NCBI GenBank assembly: GCA_937929945.1
Contig: CALFUK010000055.1
Location: 1-64,000, forward strand
Direction: 5' to 3'
Length of the DNA stretch: 64,000 nucleotides
From: an uncultured Saprospiraceae bacterium
GTDB lineage: Bacteria; Bacteroidota; Bacteroidia; Chitinophagales; Saprospiraceae
A model generated the notes under the pieces. That model was not told the DNA's origin and did not search any database. It saw only the letters and a list, made by a program, of their open reading frames with translations. The translations under genes were made by a program, and so were the position numbers. The first letter of the stretch is position 1. Every line of letters begins with the position of its first letter. Below are positions 27,010 to 35,568 of the stretch, in pieces.

Positions 27010-28437
27010 ATGCTAAAATTTGATTTTGATACTGACAGGAGGCGACAACTTATCGCCCATACGGTCAGAGCCTTAGAAGACTATTACCAAAATACCAAGC
27101 GCCACCAAGTGGCACCACTTTTAGATTTGCAAGAGGTCCGCAGCTACATCCGCAGCTATGCGGGCTCAACCTCTGACGATACCTCGATCTTAGACCATGT
27201 CATGCATGGCCTGAGCTCATATGCTGTACATACACCACATCCAGCATATTTTGGCTTGTTTAATCCGCGCCCAGCATTTCCAGGGATACTAGCTGACCTG
27301 ATGACGGCCACCTTCAATCCGCAGTTAGCCGCTTGGAGCCACAGTCCTTTTGCCTATGAAGTAGAGCGCTATCTGATCGCGGAAATTGGCGAGCGCTATG
27401 GCTACCCCACTGTAGATGGCACTTTCTGCAGCGGCGGAGCAGAGGCGAATCAGACAGCAGTACTGTGTGCGCTTAATCGGGCATTCCCAACGTATCTATC
27501 CTCTGGCCTCAGAGGCTTAGATAAGCAGCCTGTACTATACTGCTCTGCGGATGCTCATCATTCTGTGGCCAAAGCTGCCAGGATGTGTGGCCTAGGCATA
27601 GATGCCGTCAGAAATATTCCGATGGATAAGGATCTTAGGATGAATAGTGATGCCTTGGCCAGTCAGGTGGAGGCGGATATTGAGTCTGGCTTTCAGCCTT
27701 TCATGGTCGTAGCTACCGCAGGCACGACAGGTCCTGGAGCCATTGATCCACTGGAGGAGATAGGGGCGCTAGCGGCGAGGCATGACCTGTGGTACCATGT
27801 GGATGGTGCTTTTGGTGGTGCTCTGGCCCTACATCCGGATGGTGTGACTCTGCTGAAAGGCATAGCGCTTTCTGATTCTGTCACATTCGATATCCATAAG
27901 TGGCTGGCAGCACCGATGGGCACCAGCACCTTCATCACTCGCCACCAGGACATCCTCAGCAGCACATTCAGAATCACGGCAGAATACATGCCCAAAGATG
28001 GAGCAGGCATAGATGCTGAAGATCCTTACACTCACTCCATCCAGTGGTCGCGCAGGAGCCTTGGTCTGCGTATGTACATGAGCTTGTTGTTTTTCGGTTG
28101 GGATGGATATGCTTCCCTGATAGAGCACCATATGGAGATGGGCAGGCAGCTAGAGGCATTGCTGCTAGATCATGGATGGTCCATAGAGAATCGCACAGCT
28201 CTGCCGATCACCTGCTTTAGAGATGATAGCCTTTCTGCTGAGGCCGTAGATTATATCGTGCAGCATGTGAATCATTCTGGCAAGGCCTGGATATCACAAT
28301 ATCCTATCCATGGTGAGCCTTGTATCAGAGCCTGCATCACTAACTATGCGACTAGTTCCGTCGAGCTGCAGGAGCTTGTAGCTTTACTCCATGCCGCAAG
28401 AAGAGACTGCCTGAGTCAGCATCGTGTAGCTGAATGA
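27010..28437 (+). CDS. Group II PLP-dependent decarboxylase
   Basis: A 475-residue enzyme of the aromatic-amino-acid/glutamate decarboxylase family. Conserved segments are THPAYFG-like HTPHPAYFGLFN, FCSGGAEANQTA, STADAHHS-like YCSADAHHSVAKAAR, VVATAGTTGPGAIDPL, WYHVDGAFGG and FDIHKWLAAPMG. The last contains the Schiff-base lysine (about residue 297). The substrate amino acid cannot be read off. It is convergent with the anti-sigma-like gene, with 7 bases between stops. Confidence 0.85.
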   Translation: MLKFDFDTDRRRQLIAHTVRALEDYYQNTKRHQVAPLLDLQEVRSYIRSYAGSTSDDTSILDHVMHGLSSYAVHTPHPAYFGLFNPRPAFPGILADLMTATFNPQLAAWSHSPFAYEVERYLIAEIGERYGYPTVDGTFCSGGAEANQTAVLCALNRAFPTYLSSGLRGLDKQPVLYCSADAHHSVAKAARMCGLGIDAVRNIPMDKDLRMNSDALASQVEADIESGFQPFMVVATAGTTGPGAIDPLEEIGALAARHDLWYHVDGAFGGALALHPDGVTLLKGIALSDSVTFDIHKWLAAPMGTSTFITRHQDILSSTFRITAEYMPKDGAGIDAEDPYTHSIQWSRRSLGLRMYMSLLFFGWDGYASLIEHHMEMGRQLEALLLDHGWSIENRTALPITCFRDDSLSAEAVDYIVQHVNHSGKAWISQYPIHGEPCIRACITNYATSSVELQELVALLHAARRDCLSQHRVAE

Positions 28438-28444
28438 CATCTGC

Positions 28445-29200
28445 CTATTCATTGATAATTTTCAATATTTCTTGAGCCTGTGCATGGTGATTAGAGCTGG
28501 CAGGTATCTCTTTCAGGTAGGGTACGGCGAGTGATGATGAGCCAGATTTGATGTAGGACAGCGCGATGTGATAGCTGGCTGTGTGCTGATACAAAGTATT
28601 ATCTAATAGAGACATAAGGTCTTTTCTTCCCGCTTCATATTGATCATCAGCGATGTAGGCATATCCTCTATAGAAGATCGCTTTAGCGTTATCTACATCT
28701 TGGGCAATGATGGATGTCAGTGCGTGGATGGCTTCGGAATAGTCCTGTGAGTTAAAGTATTCCTCCGCAGTGGTGACCAACTCATTATTTTCGGTGCTTC
28801 GGGTGCTAAGCGATAGGGGAGTGACTTCAGCGTAGTGTGCGTAGAGTGAGGACGTGTCGTCTTGAGCAGTGGATTGAAATAAGCTGTTCAGTATGATGCC
28901 TATGAGAAGTATGGCAGCGATGGCAGGTATGAGGTATCTCAGCCGTTTGATTTTTACTTTGGACTGTTCACCTTGCTGCGGTTTAGCTTGGTGAGAGGGA
29001 TTATATTTATGGCCGACATCCCTGATGACACGTTGTGCTCGCTCAGTCTGGTCCTGGACTTTACCGTACGATTTCATTTCTTTCATCAGCTCCACCTGTG
29101 TAGCTAATTGTGGATCAGCGGCAAGCGAAGATTCGAATGCACTTGTAGCTTGCTCATCTAAGCTTCCTTCTAAGTATTGATGAATGGTTTCTTCGCTCAT
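28445..29200 (-). CDS. Anti-sigma-like membrane protein with periplasmic TPRs
   Basis: A 251-residue protein with an N-terminal cytoplasmic region (EETIHQYLEGSLDEQATSAFESSL, like anti-sigma N-termini but without zinc ligands). One membrane segment follows (about 88-107, YLIPAIAAILLIGIILNSLF), then a periplasmic part with tetratricopeptide-like helices (AEEYFNSQDYSEAIHALTSI, then AKAIFYRGYAYIADDQYEAG). Its start overlaps the stop of the sigma gene (29197-29200), so the two are translationally coupled. It is probably the regulator that holds the sigma factor at the membrane; this is inference from context and topology. Confidence 0.75.
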   Translation of the reverse strand: MSEETIHQYLEGSLDEQATSAFESSLAADPQLATQVELMKEMKSYGKVQDQTERAQRVIRDVGHKYNPSHQAKPQQGEQSKVKIKRLRYLIPAIAAILLIGIILNSLFQSTAQDDTSSLYAHYAEVTPLSLSTRSTENNELVTTAEEYFNSQDYSEAIHALTSIIAQDVDNAKAIFYRGYAYIADDQYEAGRKDLMSLLDNTLYQHTASYHIALSYIKSGSSSLAVPYLKEIPASSNHHAQAQEILKIINE

Positions 29201-29781
29201 AATGATTTGAGGGATTTCCAGATGGGATAATAATCATGTTTTTCAATTCTTTTTCGCCAGGCCTCGAAGCAGGCAAATTTTCTTCGATGTACAGCATTGG
29301 CATTAGTCATGGAGAGCTCTACTGCTATTTCTTTGGCGGCCAGTTTATTTTCGACCATGGGAATCAGCTGCTGGCACAGAGGTGACAGTAGGATAAATGT
29401 ATCCTTGAGCATTTTCTTTGTTTCTTGTTCTTGCATGGCATCTTCCGACACTGCTTGGATATTAGTTATGTCATTATATCGGGATAGTTCCTCAAATCTT
29501 ACTAGCTCTTCCTTCTTTTTTAATCGAATGGCCGAAATCCACTTGTTTCGACAGATGGCAAAGAGCAGGGCTTGGAAATTGGTATCGGGTGCTAACTTAT
29601 GCTCGAGGCCCTTTGTGACCAGTGCCTCAAGAGCGTCCTGAAAGACATCAAAACCATCTTGGTCCGTACCATGGTTCCTTTTTATCCAGTAGCTCACCTT
29701 GGGCAAGAAGGTCTTGTATATTTCATCCACGATGAGTTTATCTCCCTCTATCAGACCCTTGATGTAATTGAGCTTCTTCAT
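29197..29781 (-). CDS. ECF-type RNA polymerase sigma factor
   Basis: A 194-residue sigma-70 family factor. Region 2 includes DGFDVFQDALEALVTKG and LLFAICRNKWISAIRLKKKEE. Region 4 includes LLSPLCQQLIPMV and LAAKEIAVELSMTNANAVHRRKFACFEAWRKRI. ATG 29781 is preferred to a TTG two codons upstream. It is followed by an overlapping anti-sigma-like TPR gene and is divergent from the giant secreted protein at 30101. The targets are unknown; the neighbouring secreted-protein and CHAT genes are candidates. Confidence 0.85.
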   Translation of the reverse strand: MKKLNYIKGLIEGDKLIVDEIYKTFLPKVSYWIKRNHGTDQDGFDVFQDALEALVTKGLEHKLAPDTNFQALLFAICRNKWISAIRLKKKEELVRFEELSRYNDITNIQAVSEDAMQEQETKKMLKDTFILLSPLCQQLIPMVENKLAAKEIAVELSMTNANAVHRRKFACFEAWRKRIEKHDYYPIWKSLKSL

Positions 29782-30100
29782 TTTCAATTCACTAAAGTCA
29801 CCTTTTTTTAAATTTTTTCCCCATCCGCTAGTAAGGTTTTTATAATACTCCGATTACACTATTGTAAACAGACGTACTCGGCTGGCTACTCTTAAGATCA
29901 AAAATCGTATGAAGACATATTCTCTGTGTTTATTATCTCAATACCAGAATTCGAATTCTGAATTCAACTTCTGCCTGCAAAGGTGGCCATCTAATTATGA
30001 TGGTTGCCTTCTGCATGTGGTCTATTTCACAACTTCTAAATCCACTTAAATCATGGTTTCACTCTACGACATACCTACTAAACCAACTAAAATCACTGAA
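29782..30100. promoter_or_regulatory. Divergent regulatory region with palindrome and hairpin
   Basis: 319 bases between the ECF sigma gene and the giant secreted-protein gene. It contains a perfect 16 bp palindrome CAGAATTCGAATTCTG (29945-29960). It also contains a hairpin AAGGTGGCCATC-TAATTAT-GATGGTTGCCTT (29980-30010; 12 pairs, three of them G-U). The palindrome could be an operator and the hairpin part of the 5' UTR. No consensus promoter was found. Confidence 0.5.
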
Positions 30101-33100
30101 ATGAAAAAATGTATCCTCGGCCTCATCCTCCTTGTATGGATGGGTGTATCTAGCTTCTGCCAGCAGCAACTTAATTTATCCTGCGGACAAGCCATCGGCA
30201 CCTGCTTTTCGGGGGTAGATAATCAAAATGTATATGATCCAAATGGCTATGTCATGGGGATGATCGATGTAAGAAGTAATGCCTTGGCTCCACCGGGTCA
30301 AAACTGGTCTCCAGTCATGTATCATGACAATGACTGGCGAGCATCCCGCATGGGGCAGATATTTGGAATTGCAATTGACGCCTCTGATAATGTATTCGTG
30401 ACAGCGACTACTGCTTACGGACTATTCCCATGGGGTACCGCAGGCTCAGGTGGTATCTATAAAGTGAATGGAGTCACAGGTGCAGTATCAGAATATATCC
30501 TGACGGGTAGTGGTCCAAATCAGATTATTAATTTTGATGTGGGCCTTGGTAATATTGCTTATCACAAAGAGAAGGATCAACTATTTGTCACCAATTTTGA
30601 AGATGGAAAAATATACCGTATCGATGCATCTGGTGCGACTACAGGCACGATACTGAGCGACTACGATCCCTTCAGTCCAGATGATGGTGTCTCTGGATTC
30701 GCTCCGCTGGGTGAACGTCTGTGGGGGATCGGTGTATTTCAAAATAGAGTATACTACAGCGTATGGACTGAAGATGAAGGAAGAATTTCTTCTGGTGCGG
30801 GTGTCGATAATCGCATATACTCTATTGCTTTAGATCCAGTGACTGGCGACTTTATGGGACTGCCAGTCTGCGAAATTAACATGCCAGAATATGGTGCGGG
30901 CTACAGCAATCCTGTGTCAGACATTTCCTTCTCTGAGGCTGGTAAAATGTTGGTCGCTGAGCGTACCATGAATGCTGATATGGGTAATGCCTTCGTCGGA
31001 TGGCCAGCCCACCATTCTAGAATCATAGAATTTGAAGCGACATCTCCAGGAACCCCCATGCACTGTAATCCGATATGGAGTGAAGGTGACATCATCTACA
31101 TCGGTAACTACAGCCAAGGATATAATAGTGCTGGTGGCATAGATTATGGCTATGATGCTTACGATCCAGCTACAGGTGTCGTGAGTGAATGTGACAGCCT
31201 GATCTGGGGTACAGGAGATGCTCTTCGTTTCCCTGGTAATAATCCGACGCCACCTAATGACTATGTGTATGGCTTCGCGGCCATGCCCTCTTCTGGTAAT
31301 ACCAACTTCACTTCACCTACCTGGGTGAGGACGACGAGTATATACATAGATGCTGACGGCTACACTGGAGGCGGAGCAAAAACACAGATCGGAGATATCG
31401 AGATCGTGGATTGTGGCTGTGCTCCACCGTGTACTAAAGATCCTTCTACCAAGACCTTTAGTGTCATCATCGATACCCCGCCAGACCCTAATGGGATAGA
31501 TGCGAATGATCGCGGTTTCAATGGAATAGAAGACAGCAATGGAGGAGAGTTCTTGATTGCTGGAGAGACCTATGCCTACTCCACGCAGGATGTGCTCGTC
31601 AATAAGCTGGATGGTACTGGTAGCGTATCATCTTCCATGATTTGCCAAAGTAACAATGCAAATGAGAACGCCTTATGGATGAATGAACTTGCAAGCTCAG
31701 GTGTATTACCATCAGGTGGATATATCTACACAGGCGTCAGGGCTAATGGTCCAGATACTGACCTGTTACTTAAAGTGACTGACAAGACAGGTGTACTGAG
31801 TTATGCTCAGGTATTTGGATACAATAATGACATTGATGAGCGAGGCCACTGTGTGATCCAAGATCAATCTGGTGATATCATTTCCGTAGGAGTTAGGAAT
31901 AATGGTAATTCTTCTACTATTTATGCCGTTGCCATAGACCAAAATTTTTCCAATAAATGGGACATGGAGTATTTTATCCAAGGAGATGACATCGCCTACT
32001 CCGTCACAGAAATGCCCTTCCCGACATCGACGGGGATGCCTGTCTATGGCATCACCGGGAAGAGTCGAAATCAGGTTTTCTTATTACTGATAGATTCTGG
32101 TACAGGCCTGCCGATTTTGCCAGGAGCCCTGCTCTATGACTTAGACAATGACCCTTCTACCAGTGAGGTAGCACGATCGATTGAGATAGATCGGAATCGA
32201 GACATCGTCATCACCGGGAGAGCGCAGCGACCCACAGGTCCGATACTTGGACAAGGCGCACGAGATGAAATTTTTGTGATCAAGCTCAGCGGACAGCAGA
32301 ATTTTAATCCTCTCTGGATCAAGTACTACGATGTCTTGGCTAGTGATCGAGAATTCAGCAGACACATATCGGTAGATGATCAGAATCATTACATCCTTAC
32401 GGGTATACAAGACGTCCACGGCGGACCGCAGATACAGGGTCAGAAAGATGGAGAGTCCTTCATCATGGCACTGAAAGATGATGGCTCGGTGATCTGGATA
32501 AATGAATACTTAGATCCAGCTTACGAAGGCTCTTCCGGCTATCGCGTAGAACAAGCCTCTACAGGTGGCTACTATATGACGGGGACCATCTGGAACGATG
32601 AGGCTGATGCTGCAGGTCTACCCATGAGTCTGGACAATCAGTTTGCCGTGTGTACCGACCCCATGGGACTGCTGAATGACTGTGACTGCTGTGCACCCAT
32701 AGAAGTGGAGATAAAAGAATACCAGACAGATCCCATAGAATGGCAAGTGGAAGTCATACCAGAAGAAGTACCTCAAGAATGGTGGGAGTATAATGTCGAG
32801 CCGATTGATGTCTTATCAGAATACTGTGATCAGTATTGTCCTGATACATGTCTGGTGGAGTCGTTCATTTATCCCTTTGGTCAAGGGGATTCATGTTGCT
32901 TTGCTTTAGACCTAAATAATCTGGATCCTGGATTATTAAAAATCAGAATCGACATTAATACACCAAATGTGTATTTCGATGCCAGCACTGTCAGCACCTC
33001 TTTAAATTTGGATACCTATGACCCAACCTACATCATCATCGATAATTCAAGTTCTTCTATACCCATGCTGGGTATCAGTCCGTACTTGAAGTTTTGCTTA

Positions 33101-35296
33101 GGTAATACGGGGGCGCTGGTCACCAGTCAGTCTTTTACTGTCACCTATTATGACATGGCGTGTAATGTCATGGAGCTATGCACGCAGGACTTTCTGACAG
33201 ACTGTGAGTTAGTATGTACTGATGATCAGTGTGTCAGAGTGATTCCAGTCAAAGTCGAGTGCGATGATCAGATCCTTGGTAAATTCAAGTTCACTTATCG
33301 GGTCTCTAATATGACACCGGATAAAGTCCTGGACATGTTAGACTTCACTGTGGTCAGTCCTACTGGTATCATATTATCAGCGACCAGCAATCCGATCGTC
33401 CCTCCGATCCCTCCTATGACTTCATCAGTAGACCAATGCATCGAGATCACGGACTGGAATAATGGACCCTTCCCGAAGACAGTCGATTTTATTTTCGGAG
33501 CGCATGGCTTCTGCCCCATTGATAGTTCAGAATTTTGCTGTCATGATCAGAAGGATACGCTGAGCATAGAGCTGCCTAATTGCTGTGATCCATGCGAAGT
33601 GGATTGGGTCAATTTTAATCCCATTTCGATCCCTGGAGCGCAAGAGTGTTGTTATAATCTGGACATCGATAATACCTGTGATAATCTTCTTTCGAAAATC
33701 AGGGTGACATCCATCACACCTGGAGTTAATCTGGGCTCCCATTGGAATCCGAACTACGCTGGGAGCTGGGGATTCACGCCGATCAGCAGTGCCCAGGTAG
33801 ACTGGTATCCCACCACCTCCACCTATGCAGCGATTAATAACTACGTAGACCTGATACATTTCTGTCTTGACAATCCTCAAGGTGTGCCTAACCCGCAGAT
33901 CCTGGTGGAGTACATCTTTATAGATGCAGCTGGAGTGGAGAAAATCATTTGTGAAGAGGTCTTAGACTTAGAATGTAATCAGGATATTAATTGCTTAGAC
34001 ATCGTCGAGCAAGAAATCATATGTGATGATGATGGTAATTACTTTTTTAATTTCTGTATCCTGAATGCTTCTGTTCCAGCTTTTATCGCGGATGCACTTA
34101 CGATTAATAAGTTATCATCAACACCAGCAGGCATTGGTCTGTTACAGTATAACTGGAATACTGTGACAGACCCCTTGGACTTCCCGCTTAATTCTGGCAG
34201 CACATTTTGTGGCTCTGCTCAGATCATCGGAGTCCCAGCTCCAACAGCTGGCGATGTCTTAAATCTGGAGTTCTTGCTGAAGAATTTCTCTCAGGACAGC
34301 TGCTGCGTAGAGAGTGAATTGCTGACGCTGACGCTACCCCCATGCTGTGATGAGCTGGTCATAGATGGAGATTTTGACGATCCGGCAGGTGGATCCTTCA
34401 TGTCAGGCCTCGCTCCTAATTGCAACTGTGCAGCAGCGAGCTACTGCATCGGATCAGACATCACTGATAAGTGTGGCTCATGGTCCAGTCTGACCGGACC
34501 GCAGACGTGCAGTGAGAATTTCATGATCATTGATGGCTTCGGTGTCGCTGGAGGTATCGTCTGGTCTCAACCTGTAGATGTGGTCAAAGGTAAATGCTAC
34601 GAATTTTCATTCCAGTATCATCCTAATACTACTGGTGGAACACAGCCGACGCTGAATGTCACTGTAGGTCCAGATCTCGTCGGCGTGACTAATGGTGTGA
34701 GCGGCTCATGGTCTTCTTATTATTGGACTTATACGGCTACTGCCACGGGGTCTATGAACCTGAACATTGTACAAGCCACGGTATCAAATCAGTATAACGA
34801 CTATGGTATCGACTGCATCAGCTTCAGCTGTGTACCATGTCCTCCTTGTCCACCCATCGTAGTCGTCAATGACAATCCTGTCCTAAACGATGTCTATCAC
34901 GCTGGTAAGAAAGTGCTCAGCACAGGCGTGATACCTCAGAATGGGGACGTACAGTTTAAGGCGGGTGATGCCATAGAGTTAGAGCCGGGATTTGAGGTGA
35001 GACAGTCTGGTTTGTTTGAGGCTTCTATTGAAGCGTGTTGCTGCTCTGATGATCCGCTGAATGACTTGAGCTGGATGCAGCAGTATGTGGGCAACCCCAA
35101 TTATGAAATTACCAGATGCCTCTATGACGGACAGTGTGTTTATGCTATATCTGATTTTTGTCAGGTGAGTGATGGTGTGACGACATACTATAATTGTGAA
35201 GGTAAAGTCATCTGTCAGACCAGCATGATCGGATCATCATGCACAGCTCAGTTTACGACCGGGCTGAGCCAATGCACGATTCTTCAGTCTTGTTGA
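30101..35296 (+). CDS. Giant secreted beta-propeller/Cys-rich protein
   Basis: The start at ATG 30101 gives a signal peptide (MKKCILGLILLVWMGVSSFC) and a 1731-residue protein; the upstream ATG at 30053 adds 16 polar residues. Residues about 25-430 look like a beta-propeller (repeated GxIYKVNGVTG and GKIYRIDASG strands). Residues about 450-860 look like SBBP-type propeller repeats. Several CC-containing Ig-like modules follow to about 1450, then a carbohydrate-binding-like domain (DGDFDDPAGGSFMSG) and a coathanger-type domain ending EASIEACC. A final 70-residue Cys-containing tail starts LSWMQQYVG. The likely location is the cell surface or medium, in an adhesive or matrix role. No enzyme motif is seen. 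Confidence 0.75.
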   Translation: MKKCILGLILLVWMGVSSFCQQQLNLSCGQAIGTCFSGVDNQNVYDPNGYVMGMIDVRSNALAPPGQNWSPVMYHDNDWRASRMGQIFGIAIDASDNVFVTATTAYGLFPWGTAGSGGIYKVNGVTGAVSEYILTGSGPNQIINFDVGLGNIAYHKEKDQLFVTNFEDGKIYRIDASGATTGTILSDYDPFSPDDGVSGFAPLGERLWGIGVFQNRVYYSVWTEDEGRISSGAGVDNRIYSIALDPVTGDFMGLPVCEINMPEYGAGYSNPVSDISFSEAGKMLVAERTMNADMGNAFVGWPAHHSRIIEFEATSPGTPMHCNPIWSEGDIIYIGNYSQGYNSAGGIDYGYDAYDPATGVVSECDSLIWGTGDALRFPGNNPTPPNDYVYGFAAMPSSGNTNFTSPTWVRTTSIYIDADGYTGGGAKTQIGDIEIVDCGCAPPCTKDPSTKTFSVIIDTPPDPNGIDANDRGFNGIEDSNGGEFLIAGETYAYSTQDVLVNKLDGTGSVSSSMICQSNNANENALWMNELASSGVLPSGGYIYTGVRANGPDTDLLLKVTDKTGVLSYAQVFGYNNDIDERGHCVIQDQSGDIISVGVRNNGNSSTIYAVAIDQNFSNKWDMEYFIQGDDIAYSVTEMPFPTSTGMPVYGITGKSRNQVFLLLIDSGTGLPILPGALLYDLDNDPSTSEVARSIEIDRNRDIVITGRAQRPTGPILGQGARDEIFVIKLSGQQNFNPLWIKYYDVLASDREFSRHISVDDQNHYILTGIQDVHGGPQIQGQKDGESFIMALKDDGSVIWINEYLDPAYEGSSGYRVEQASTGGYYMTGTIWNDEADAAGLPMSLDNQFAVCTDPMGLLNDCDCCAPIEVEIKEYQTDPIEWQVEVIPEEVPQEWWEYNVEPIDVLSEYCDQYCPDTCLVESFIYPFGQGDSCCFALDLNNLDPGLLKIRIDINTPNVYFDASTVSTSLNLDTYDPTYIIIDNSSSSIPMLGISPYLKFCLGNTGALVTSQSFTVTYYDMACNVMELCTQDFLTDCELVCTDDQCVRVIPVKVECDDQILGKFKFTYRVSNMTPDKVLDMLDFTVVSPTGIILSATSNPIVPPIPPMTSSVDQCIEITDWNNGPFPKTVDFIFGAHGFCPIDSSEFCCHDQKDTLSIELPNCCDPCEVDWVNFNPISIPGAQECCYNLDIDNTCDNLLSKIRVTSITPGVNLGSHWNPNYAGSWGFTPISSAQVDWYPTTSTYAAINNYVDLIHFCLDNPQGVPNPQILVEYIFIDAAGVEKIICEEVLDLECNQDINCLDIVEQEIICDDDGNYFFNFCILNASVPAFIADALTINKLSSTPAGIGLLQYNWNTVTDPLDFPLNSGSTFCGSAQIIGVPAPTAGDVLNLEFLLKNFSQDSCCVESELLTLTLPPCCDELVIDGDFDDPAGGSFMSGLAPNCNCAAASYCIGSDITDKCGSWSSLTGPQTCSENFMIIDGFGVAGGIVWSQPVDVVKGKCYEFSFQYHPNTTGGTQPTLNVTVGPDLVGVTNGVSGSWSSYYWTYTATATGSMNLNIVQATVSNQYNDYGIDCISFSCVPCPPCPPIVVVNDNPVLNDVYHAGKKVLSTGVIPQNGDVQFKAGDAIELEPGFEVRQSGLFEASIEACCCSDDPLNDLSWMQQYVGNPNYEITRCLYDGQCVYAISDFCQVSDGVTTYYNCEGKVICQTSMIGSSCTAQFTTGLSQCTILQSC

Positions 35297-35312
35297 TCCA
35301 TGCCCCCTTAGA

Positions 35313-35345
35313 GCCGATCCCTGATACCAGGGATCGGCTTTTTTA
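35313..35345 (+). terminator. Intrinsic terminator after the giant propeller gene
   Basis: Stem AGCCGATCCCTG / CAGGGATCGGCT (12 bp perfect, loop ATAC), followed by a T-run. It begins 17 bases after the stop at 35296, so the subtilase and CHAT genes need their own promoter. Confidence 0.95.
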
Positions 35346-35380
35346 TCATGCAGACACACAGGGAGGATTAACGAGATTTA

Positions 35381-35411
35381 TATTTTTGATCAATCAGTTA
35401 GTTAACTGATT
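35381..35411 (+). promoter_or_regulatory. -7-like box and 20 bp inverted repeat upstream of the subtilase
   Basis: TATTTTTG (35381-35388) fits TAnnTTTG. The inverted repeat AATCAGTTA-GT-TAACTGATT (35392-35411) covers the predicted transcription start, as expected for a repressor operator. No TTTG at -33 was found. Confidence 0.4.
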
Positions 35412-35568
35412 CATCCAGATCAGAGATGGTTTGTATGATTAATTCAAGTTCGATAGAGATTGTACTTGATTTTAGCTTATTTTAGAACACAGGTTGAATC
35501 ACTGAGCAGTATCAAAAGATGCTGGTGCAATTTCCATTGATGATTTTCAACCATTAAAACGAATATTC

